Shown one piece after another: positions 1 through 10,800 of a stretch of 64,000 nucleotides of DNA. Positions within the stretch are counted from its first letter, which is position 1, and every line of letters starts with the position of its first letter. The notes below the pieces were generated by a model. It did no database searches, was not told where the DNA came from, and was given only the letters and a program-made list of their open reading frames with translations. Position numbers and translations under genes: made by a program. Origin of the DNA: Malaya genurostris (taxonomy: Eukaryota > Arthropoda > Insecta > Diptera > Culicidae); contig NC_080572.1 of NCBI RefSeq assembly GCF_030247185.1, forward strand, positions 212,627,435 through 212,691,434. Reading direction: 5' to 3'.

Positions 1-660
1 ATGACGGTTTGAATTTCCCAGCATTTTCTAAGAAAATAAAGAGAGTTCCGTTATCCAGCTTTCGTACATTATTTCCGGTAACTGGGAACCGGTATAGCTT
101 AAATCGGTTCGTTTGACCAGCAACTAGCAAAACCTTAGAATTAAAACAGTTTTAAACCAAATTTAGAAAAATTTTCACTTGTTTTTGCATTATCGTTCTA
201 TTTCCAGAACTGGAAGCAGGATCTGGATTAAATTCTACATAAACTTATAGAAACATAATACTTTTCATTTGATTCTGGGTTTGCGAAAATCACTCAATCA
301 CCTTTTTAACAGGCTATGGGACAATAAGATCAGAAAATCGAGTGCACTTTTTTCATTTTTAAACACATTTCACACCGTTACTCTCGAACCGGTAGTTCGA
401 TCCGGGTAAAATTCAATAGGAACCTATGGGACCAAGAGACCTTTCATTTGAAACTAAGTTTATGAAAATCAGTTCAGCCATGTGGTGAAAATCGAGTGCA
501 AATTTTTGTTACATACAAACATACATACACACACGCAGACATTTGCTCGATTCGTCGAGCTGAGTCGAATGGTATATGACATTCGGCCCTCTGGGCCTCG
601 GTTCAAAAGTCGGTTTTAACTGTGTTTGTATAGCCTTTTTATATGAGAAAGGCAAAAAGC
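1..660 (+). repeat. Dispersed mosquito-type repeat, copy 1
   Basis: Contains at least two degenerate units of a segment reading 'ccggaagtcggatcc', then 'aacctatggga', then 'ctaagtttgtgaaaatcggt'. A run of (catacata/cacaca) follows, then a conserved tail 'cggccctctgggcctcggtt' and 'tatatgagaaaggc' at 575-655. The same order recurs at 62270-63000 and partly at 20880-21500, 42650-43460, 11220-11320 and 47225-47300 (reversed). Unclassified and non-coding; probably a non-autonomous element or an old tandem repeat. It begins outside the window. Confidence 0.6.
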
Positions 661-1387
661 ATTTCAATCGAAAGAAAACTGCGTGATAAAACGTTTTATT
701 AAATTAACCGCATCGCCTGCTATCGCTATTTGTCGCAATATTCGAAACCCCACTCATCGCATTCTACCTCAGCAAGAACTAAAAAAATAACAACAAATAA
801 GCTGAAATCAATCCCATCGAACCCTACCTGCATTGTTCAACCATTCTTTGGATTCAACATTCAGTTTGCCTGCTGTTTGGCGATGTCTGTCCCTCTCTAT
901 TTAGCCACTTATCACCTACATTGCTATTCTTCCGGCGTTCAAAGTCTGGATCGAGGAAAAAAAATACGACAGCCCGGAATAGACCAATAAATCAATTTTA
1001 TTAGAAATTTCATACCATGAATTGATGGGAATACTACGTGAGCCATGAATCGAAGTTTGGAATGAGTTCCACCGAAGTCTCTGCTGTATCAATAAATTGA
1101 ATTGAACGGCTTAGCACTGTGTGTGCGTGCAGAGCCCGTGATGTGGTCGGCTGCAATCTAATTGCAATCTGTGTCAGTGCCAGCGACGTTAAAAAAAAAA
1201 TAGATACAAATGTAAACAGGTACCGCACCAGTACAGATCGATAACATGTGATACATGGTTGTAGTAATTAAATCTGGGATAAATTTATAGCTGATTGGTA
1301 ACTGCAAACTCAATTATCGGTGGATGCAATGTTACAACAATATAGGACTGGAAAAGGTGTAATTTATCCAATTTAGAGTACACTGTT
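661..1387. other. Intergenic stretch, nothing recognised
   Basis: AT-rich, with short chance ORFs only. No promoter motif could be placed with confidence, although this is where the transporter's promoter or a leader exon might lie. Confidence 0.4.
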
Positions 1388-1494
1388 ACATTATTTTACA
1401 TACATAGGATGAGTGTAGACGATATGTCCAGTAGTTTCTTACATCATTTTACATACATAGGATGAGTGTAGACGATATGTCCAGTAGTTTCTTC
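1388..1494 (+). repeat. Two-copy tandem duplication, ~54 bp
   Basis: A segment beginning 'ttacatcattttacatacat' and ending 'gtccagtagtttctt' occurs twice back to back with almost no difference. It lies immediately before the putative splice acceptor at 1525. Confidence 0.85.
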
Positions 1495-1525
1495 AGTCAA
1501 TGAAACTTTATTTCTTTTTTTTCAG

Positions 1526-1880
1526 ATAGTAATCTAAGATGTCCAGTGCAAGGGAATCCTGAAGTTTGGAGAACCATAAACAACTTGCTTATACGCTGCT
1601 GGGTCCTTTGTGGGATGTGATGTTTTCAAAGCAGTATTATACTGATGCCGATGATGACGGAAATGTCGAGTATATGCGGATAGGAATTGAACTGTTGAAT
1701 GAGTCAACCGAAATACGAATAATTACTGCTTTCAAGAGAACTGAGTACTGACAAGCCAAAACAAAAGCTAAACGCAAAAAAAAAACAATTTATCAGCAAA
1801 ACTCACTGCAGAAGCACAAAAACCAAATTGGACAACTAAGGACTTGATTATTAGCGTCATTTAAACTGCAGACTAATGAA
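1526..1880 (+). other. Probable 5' leader exon of the SLC35F5-like gene
   Basis: A T-rich tract ending in cag at 1523-1525 looks like a 3' splice site, so 1526-1880 is probably a leader exon running into the ATG at 1881. It contains ATG 1539, which meets TGA 1560 after seven codons. The same frame then stays open for 63 codons (1563-1751) to TGA 1752. It also contains a three-codon upstream ORF at 1876 that overlaps the main ATG. The open stretch translates into an acidic, soluble-looking peptide with YTDADDDGNVEY and has no domain I recognise. No upstream non-coding exon or promoter could be placed. Confidence 0.4.
1566..1754 (+). other. Small open stretch of unknown function in transporter leader
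   Basis: About 62 codons without a stop between TGA 1560 and TGA 1752, encoding an acidic peptide with the look of real coding sequence (GPLWDVMFSKQYY, then an aspartate cluster, then GIELLNESTEIRII). It has no ATG of its own at the beginning: the only upstream in-frame ATG (1539) is separated by TGA 1560. Possibilities: a small protein made by readthrough, an exon whose true splice site I have not found, a decayed gene, or chance. Not recognised as any known family. Confidence 0.2.
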
Positions 1881-4800
1881 ATGTTAAATAAGGTACAAAA
1901 GCTGATATTAGGGATAGTCTTATTGGTGCTTGTCGACATTATTTGGGTATCATCGAGTGAGCTAACAAAGGTGAGTAGCACATTATGGAAGAAACAATAA
2001 CTTTAAAATGTTGACACAACATTTGATTCTATTCTAGTTTTTGTACGAAAATGAGAACTACGATAAGCCATTTTTCTGCACCTACTTTAAGGCATCAATG
2101 TTCACAGTTTACTTGGTGTTCCTGGGGCTTATTGCGCCATGGAAGGAGAGCTGTAATCGAACCGGGAGCTATGCGGTACGTTATGAGTCTTCAGGATGTA
2201 ATTTTGTATAGTTCTTAATGTATTGTTGTTGCCGTTTTCAGTTGATGGAAACCACAGAGGAGGACGACAATTTCTATGGGAATGGAGCTTCTAGTTTGGT
2301 GAGTGTAAATGTATGTATGTCTGCTATGATTGATTGAGCTTGATTTTCAAACCAGCGGGTATTATGTTTTATGTTGGTGATCTAAACAAACAACATATTT
2401 GACATTAATTATCGCTTAGAAAAAAAAACAAAGAAAATTGAAGTGAAAGCAAAAACAAAGGATATTCGTAAGTAAATATTGATTAGGCGTCATGTAAAAA
2501 TTACGTCACGTTAAATCTCTAAACATGTCCCCCCCCCTGTCACTACTAGTCACAAACATTGAGAGCTCCATTTTTGCGCATTTCCAGAATCGGATTTTGG
2601 ATCCAATAAATCAATGTAACTTCCTGACTCTTTAGACTGCTCTTCTCGGAACTTCTAAAACTGGCTATTGCAAAGCAATGAGAATCAAATGGAATTTATT
2701 CAAGCCGATCTGGAACTCTGGAGCCCACAGTCAAATTTTAATGAAATTAAATAATAGTATAATACCCCATCCACTAACTTTCAATTCAAACCTACTCTTT
2801 TCTTGTAACGATTTGTAAACATACTGAGCAATAATAATAATAATAATTTACGGATGCTTCGAAAACACTTTAGTACTCCCCAAATGTTTACCCAAATGCT
2901 GTGATGAACATTTCATAACAATCTCTCAAGTAACAATGTTTGTAGAACGTAGATAAAAACAGATTTCATTTGGAAAATACTAATTAAGTTCTACTCAACA
3001 AGGTGGAAATGATCAATTTATTCAATACTGATAAAGTTAGTTCTGTTTTTATTCAGCTTACTGCTCATTACCTGCTTCATAAATGCTAAAAAAATATTCA
3101 AAATTACGATGGTTAAGAGCTTCAGGAATCATAACTAATTGGCTCAAGTGACACGTGCCTCTAGTTATTTGGAGATTTACGGCCTGCCATGGCTTCTAAC
3201 CATTTTCATGATGGGAAGAGAAGGATAAAACTAATATGAAAAGGAAAACAGAACAAAACAAAAAGAAATAAATCTTTCTGCATCCACGATCTACAGGTAC
3301 CAAGATTCACATTTAATAAAGCCTCCTATCCCCGAGAGGATTAAAAGATTTTACAAAAGCGACGCCATTCTGCTTTCCTGGAAGGATGTAGAACGATTCG
3401 CAATATGTATGAACAGAAGTAAATTGGTCACCTCATAAGGGATGCTAAACAATCTGCTAAAACCATTTAGGCTAGAAACAGAAAGGATTCATACACTCCA
3501 AGAAGAACGATGAACTTTTCTGAATAATGCTCTTTACCATATTGGATGAGAAACGATAGAATATCCTTTAATTTCAGCTAACCATATACAGATTCAACCA
3601 TGTATGGAGAACCAAAACCCGGATACGTAGTTTCGTCAATGCGGGACAATTACATATCAAATGCTGTTAAGGCTGTTGTACCATGCGTGTAGATGGTGTT
3701 AGTAAATTTTCGATGGAAAATTTGGAAAATTTGTCAAAAGCAAAAACATACAGACCTTTGAAAAATTTTCATCTATGTGCAGGGTGAAAATGACTGGAAA
3801 ATTCGGAGGATTTTCTGAGTGTTATAAGAAATAGCTGTGAAAAATGAGTGTTTTTGTGATCTTTCACAATTATTTGGAAAAATAATGCAATGATATGAAA
3901 TTTTTTTCAAATAAACCTTATGCTCATTAACTTTTCGTTTGAGTGTTTGAACAGAATGATTTAACAAGGATAAACTTTTTAATATTACCATTTAATTCTG
4001 TTATAAGAATATCACGTCACTATGCAAATTCACTATGTATCTCACAACACTATAAATCATGTATAATGAACGTCACATCACATATACGTATTTCGAATAC
4101 AATTTATATTCTTCTACAGTGTATCAGGTTTTTTTTCTGATACACTGAAGAAGAATCAGGTTTTTTTTTTTGATCTACTCGGAAATATTATTTGAACCAA
4201 ACGATTAACTTCTATAAATTATAAAATAAGCTGTTATTTTCAGACATTTTGTTGATAATTTCATAAAATGTTTCGAGTTTGTTTGTATCATTACATAATT
4301 TTTATTCTAATTTAGCTATTGGTTGAACTCATGGACGCAGCTGGGATCAGAACTAAGTCTTAAAAGGGGCCTTTATTAAATTGAAACTCCAATTTTCTTT
4401 ATGAAATGATAAATAAGTTTCATGTATGAAAGGTCACGACAAGCAAGAATGTCTCGAACTGGGATATTGGATAGTTTACCTTGGGTACGCAAAGAATTTA
4501 TTAGTTGAGATCTGACATCACGATACTCCACGCATGTCCAAACGACATGATCAATATCCCGATAACCTTCTCCGCAAGCACAATGATTAGTCTCGGAGAG
4601 CCCAATTCGAAGGAGATGTGCATCTAACGTGTAGTGATTGGACATGAGTCTGGACATCACTCGAATGAAATCCCTACTCACATCCAGTCCCCTGAACCAT
4701 GTCTTTGTCGATATTTTCGGAATAATTGAGTGCATCCACCGACCCAGATCATCTCTATCCCAAGATGCTTGCCAGCTGGCAAGTGTTCTTTGGCGAGACG

Positions 4801-7800
4801 AACTATAGAATTCGTTGAAAGCAATCGGTCGCTCATAAATTTCACCCTCAATAGCACCACGTTTGGCTAAATTATCGGCTCTTTCATTGCCTGGAATGGA
4901 GCAATGAGCCGGGACCCAGACTATAGTGATTAGATAATTATTATTCAATATGTCGTTCAGACACTGTTTTATTTTACCCAAGAAAAACGGTTCATTTTTG
5001 CCAGCAGCGATTGAGCGAATGGCTTCAATTGCACTCAGACTATCTGTGAAGAGGAAATAAAGGTTTGGAGATAATGTGACGATTACACTCAAACTATAAT
5101 GAACTGCTGCTAGCTCTGCTATATAAACAGATGCAGGTTCTTGAAGCCTAAATGAGGCCGAAACATTATTGTTGAACATACCAAACCCTGTCGCTTCTTC
5201 AATTCGCGATCCGTCCGTGTAAAACATTTTCTCAGAGTCAATATGCCTGAACTTACTTAAAAATATTTTTGGGATTTCCGTCGAGCGTAGATGATCCGGG
5301 ATTCCACGCACTTCACGCTGCATGGATGTATCGAAAAATAAAGTTGAGTCAGGGGCACTTAGGATGCTGACACGGATAGGAATATATCTTAAAGGGTTGA
5401 TTTCCTGTGACATATGGTTAAAATATACTGTCATAAATTTTGTTTGAGATCGAAGCTCGACTAGTCGTTCGAAATTATTAATTACCATGGGATTCAGCAC
5501 CTCACATCTTATTAGCAGGCGTGATGAAAGCTCCCAAAATCGATCTTTTAATGGAAGAACTCCCGCCAGAACTTCAAGACTCATTGTATGTGTCGAGTGC
5601 ATGCAGCCTAAGGCAATTCGCAAACAACGGTACTGAATTCGCTCAAGTTTGATAAAATGGGAGTTTGCAGCGGAACGAAAACAAACGCATCCATATTCCA
5701 TCACTGAAAGTATCGTTGTTTGATACAATTTTATTAGATCTTGCGGATGAGAACCCCACCAAGATCCTGTTATTGTTCGAAGAAAATTTACTCTTTGTTG
5801 GCATTTCGTTATCAGATACCTAATGTGTCCTCCCCACGTGCATTTGGAATCGAACCACACCCCGAGGTATTTAAAAGTTAAAACCTGTTGGATCATTCTT
5901 CCCATCATATGGAGCTGAAGCTGCGCGGGATCATGCTTTCTTGAGAAGACGACTAACTCTGTTTTCTCCGCAGAGAATTCGATACCAAGATGAACAGCCC
6001 AAACGGACAAGTTATCTAAGGTATCTTGCAATGGTTTATGCAGATCAATAGCTTTGGGCCCAGTAACTGAAACCACGCCATCATCTGCCAATTGCCTTAG
6101 TGTGCATGGGGTTACTAGACAGCTGTCAATGTCATTCACGTAAAAATTATAGAGGAGCGGACTGAGGCATGAGCCTTGCGGGAGACCCATGTAGCTAATT
6201 CTGAATGTTGCCAAATCGCCATGTGAAAAATACATGCACTTCTCTGACAAAAGGTTGTGGAAATAATTATTTATAACCGCTGGAAGTCCATGTTGGTGGA
6301 GCTTGTCTGAAAGAACATCAATGGAAACTGAATCAAATGCTCCTTTAATGTCTAAAAATACAGATGCCATTTGTTGCTTTTGAGCGAAGGCAATTTGGAT
6401 GTCAGACGAAAGTAATGCAAGGCAATCATTCGTCCCTTTATTTCTACGGAAGCCAAACTGAGTATCTGACAACAAACCGTTCGTCTCGACCCAAGTGTCG
6501 AGACGTCGTAGAATAATTTTTTCGAACAATTTTCTGATGCAGGACAACATCGCAATGGGTCTATATGAGTTGTGATTGGAAGCTGGTTTCCCCGGCTTTT
6601 GAATGGCGATAACTTTCACTTGTCTCCAGTCAGGCGGAACAATATTTTGCTCAAGAAACTTGTTGAACAATTCCAACAAACGTCTTTTTGCGAGGTCGGG
6701 CAGATTCTTCACCAAGTTGAATTTAATTCTGTCCAACCCAGGGGCGTTATTGTTACAAGACAAGAGTGCTATAGAAAATTCTATCATTGAAAATGGGTTA
6801 TTAATAAAACCATTATTTGGAGGAGATTCCCGTATAATGCTTTGCGTAGGAACAGAATCTGGGCAAACTTTCCTAGCAAAGTCAAATATCCATCGGTTCG
6901 AGTATTCATCACTCTCATTGCCCACGTTACGATTCCTCATTCGTCTGGCCGTATTCCAAAGAGTGCTCATTGAGGTTTCTCTTGACAAACCTTCGACAAA
7001 ATGTCTCCAATAGCTACATTTCTTGGCCCAAAGTATGCTCTTGTACTTGGTTTCTAAAGTCAAGAAATTTTCAAAATTCTGAGGAGTTCCTCCTCCTCGT
7101 TTTAAAAACGTCTTGAAAGCATTTTGTTTCGCGTGCTTAGCATCTGAACACTCTTTGTCCCACCAAGGGTTTGGAGGCCTTCTGTTAGACGATGGACCAA
7201 GAAATCGTTTGGTTTGGGATTGTTCTGCGGCCTCCAGAATCGAACAAACGAGGAAGTCATATTCTTCAAGTGGGGGGAGCTCTTCCATTGAAGTTAAGAC
7301 ACTTGAAATATTACTTTGGTATTTAATCCAGTCAATATTTTTTGTCAAATCATATGGAATATTTATTGACCATGTTGTTTGGACATGCGTGGAGTTTCGT
7401 GATGTCAGATCTCAACTAATAAATTCCTTGCGTACCCAAGGTAGACTATCCAATGTCCCAGTTCGCGACATTCTTGCTTGTCATGACCTTCCATACATGA
7501 AACTTCTTTATCATTTCATTAAATCCATTGGAGTTCCAATTTAAATTTTATTTTATGTTAAACTGTTTTCTCTTCCATGAGTTCAACCAATAGCCAACTA
7601 TAGGATATTGAATATAAGTGGTGAACTGATACAAACAATCCTGAAATAGTTATAAGATCATGTACAAAATAAATGTATTTTATTTAATGTAATTAAAATA
7701 GCAACTCGCTTGATAAAAACAGTGTTTAGATTAACTAATGAGTACCAACATACTAATATGATATTCGAAATGTATTAGGTTTAAACTACTATGTATTGTG

Positions 7801-10800
7801 GATGCCACGGCGAAGAAAAACTTATGTATATTGCCTATGAAATAAACGTATTTATGAAAAAAAAAATATGGAATATTAACTGAATTAGCAATGCCTTTGT
7901 TACTGCTAATTGAGATGATGATTGGTAAATGATCGCTACCATGTAAATCAGGAAATACTTTCCAGGTGCAATCTAGTCGAATTGAAGTCGAACAAAGAGA
8001 TAAATCTAATGCACTTGGACGTGCCGGAGGTCTTGGGATCCGTGTCATGCTACCCATATTTAGTACCGTCATGCTAAAATTGTCGCAAATATTATATATT
8101 AGAGATGATCTGCTATCATTGTAAACGGAACCCCACATCATTCCGTGCGAATTGAAATCTCCTAAAATCAAACGTGGAGCAGGAAGGGCTTCGACAATTT
8201 CATTAATCTGTCGTTGTCCAACTTGAGCTCTTGGAGGAATATATACCGAAGCAATGCAAATGTCCTTTCCTTTAATGTTTATTTGACAAGCAACAACTTC
8301 TATACTAGAAGTCGAAGGAATGTTTAATCTATAAAAGGAATAACATTTCTTAATTCCTAAAAGCACTCCACCATACGGAGAGTCTCTATCGAGACGTATA
8401 ATGTTAAAATCATTAAAATTTAAAGCTATGTTTGAAGTAAGCCATGTTTCGCATAAAGCAAATACATCACATTTTTGGCTATGCAATAAAATTTTAAATG
8501 AATCAAGTTTTGGCATTATACTTCGACAATTCCACTGCAGGACAGTGATTGTATCATTTGCGCCGGGTGATAAATTATCCATCAAAAGATACAAAACCTG
8601 AGACAATTGGCCATTGAGCTGATAACTGCTTCAAAAAATTTCTAGCTATTGGAAGGAATGCCATTATGAGGGTCTTTAAGGGTTCAGATATATTGAATGC
8701 TGAGAAAATCCATTCAACAATTTCCGAAAACTTCAGTAATCCTGTTGGTGGCTGTGAAATGGAGCCCACAGGATTATTACCTTTTTCTGTGCTAGATCCT
8801 GGATTGGTTTGTGAATTTGACAAACCAGGAGGCACAGTCTTTGGTTTTGACTTTTTTTGTTTAACACGGGGATCTTTTTTTGAAGATGAAACTTTAGGTG
8901 TCTTTTTTGGTAATTTGGAAGAAGACTTCTTTCTCTTAACTGACCCTTGGGTAGTGATAAACGAATTACCTTCACTATTTTCGTCAGAGTCAGAGTCCTC
9001 TGTTTCCTCTAGATTTGAAAACCCGTTTTTGGTTTCCAAAGGGGGGACATCAATGACCGTTTTAAGCATTTCTGCATATGTGCGCTTAGACCGTGCTTTT
9101 AAAGAAAGCTTAATTTTGTCTTTGTGCACTTTAAATGCAGTGCATACTGAAATATCCTCATGAGGACTTTCCCCACAATAAATAAATTTTTCAATTTCCT
9201 TGTTGCAATCATTATCTTTATGAGGTCCTTCACACTTAATACATTTTGGTTTATTGCTACAGTAAGTAGCTGTGTGTCCGAATTTTTTGCAGTTCGTACA
9301 ATTCATTACATTTGGAACAAAAAGCCGAACAGGGAGGCGAATTTTATCGACATAGACATGGGACGGCAACGCAGACCCGGCAAATGTCACTCGAAACGAG
9401 TCTGATGGGCGATAAACTTTTTTTCCCTCTTCATAAACTACTGAGTACAGTTGTTTGCACTCCAGTATTTTCACACCCTCAAGCATAGAGTTCTTGAAAC
9501 GACCAACACCATGCTTGAGTAAATCATCTACCGAAAGACTCGCTTCGGTAACAACACCGTCAATTTCGACATCTTTGGAGGGTATGTAAACTTTATACTC
9601 TTTAATGAAATGTTCCGAAGAGACAATATCATTCGCGTGTTTCAAATTATTTACCACAACACGAATTTTATCGTTATTTACTTTTATGATCTCTTTGATT
9701 GAAGAGTATCGTGATGTCAAACCTTTAGAAATTTGGTAAATGTTTAATGGCTTTGATATACGTCTAAAAAAGACTATCCAAGGCCCAGAAGAGCTCTCCT
9801 GATATTTTTTCGTTCGTGGGGGTATCGGATTCATGCTAGGATTTACGTCCATGGATTCATCCATCACATTAAAATTTTTAATCAAACTTTAAAATAAAAA
9901 ATGAAACCAACACTACACAGTACTCAATCAAAAGGAAAAGAAAAAACTTCTACCTTGAAATTGTTGTCTATCTCCGTTGCACTGCCGTGTAGATCCTCGT
10001 TGCTCTAGATGTTCTTGTTGGATGCTGATTGTTGGATGTGATGCTACTGCTACCTGACATCCAGCACCACTCGAATTCCGATTTGCTTTCGTCTTCGCCA
10101 GCTGTAACCAGCGCAGGTCACCGGTGTATACCTGCGTGTTGTATGGCAGTGGAAAGACCGAGTTGTCTTGTCTCCTTCTTCCTTGTGCTCCGCACCGATA
10201 TGCTTCTGCACCGAAGTGCCTTCGCACCGGTGTGCTTTTGCACTCTCCTGCTTCTGTGTGCCTTTGCACTCTTCCTCTTCGATGTGCCTTTGCACTCTCC
10301 TGCTCAGCACTTGTGGCTGTATATTGTGGCCTGGGTAGAGCTTGGGAAACGCCCTTTGTTGTTTCCTTCACCAGCTTGGCCCAGCACTAGGGCTCTCTTA
10401 TGCAGCACGATTTTACGTTTTAACGGCTGCTGCCAACAGGTCTCTACCTGTAGTTCAACCGTTGTCGTATTTAACGCGTGTAAACTAACCAGCGTTATTA
10501 AACTGTACGCTTCTATACACAACCTTCTCGGTTGAACGGCTATTACTGAATGAATAAATGGTAATATTAAAAAGTTTATCCTTGTAACCTTATGCTTGTT
10601 AAAAGGTTAAAACTAACATTATTCCGCTTATAAATTGAATTAGTATCGTTGCAAAATAATTTGTATTTCATTCATTACTTCCAAATCGTCAGAATACAAC
10701 GAAACGAAACGGTTTTATAAAATTCGTTAGTTTTACATGAGAAACGCGAAAATCTTTTCCAAAAATGTGTCTGAATGTAACCCTTGTAGCCAGCATAAGG

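Larger units (their letters stand above)
4161..10553 (-). mobile_element. I-like non-LTR retrotransposon, copy A
   Basis: Near-complete element in antisense to the host transporter, inside its intron 3. Order on the minus strand: 5' UTR (10553-9865), ORF1 (9864-8575), ORF2 (8582-4376), a short 3' UTR and an A11 tail (T run 4161-4171). It aligns throughout with copy B. Its 3' UTR stops about 185 nt earlier than that of B, at 'gagtagatc' followed by A11, so it probably arose from a prematurely polyadenylated transcript. ORF2 is cut by the nested copy C (7364-7865). I could find no target-site duplication: the 5' end abuts the inverted-repeat arm at 10554, and the 3' junction carries a hairpin. 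Assignment to the I group rests on RNase H plus three ORF1 zinc knuckles. Confidence 0.9.

Noticed and set aside
730..990. 86-codon frame near the left edge
   Set aside because: Low-complexity Ser/Thr/Lys composition, no domain, no splice or promoter support.
7113..7544. 143-codon + strand frame
   Set aside because: It joins antisense sequence of copy A to the ORF2 end of copy C across the insertion junction; only the part from 7364 is genuine (truncated) coding sequence.
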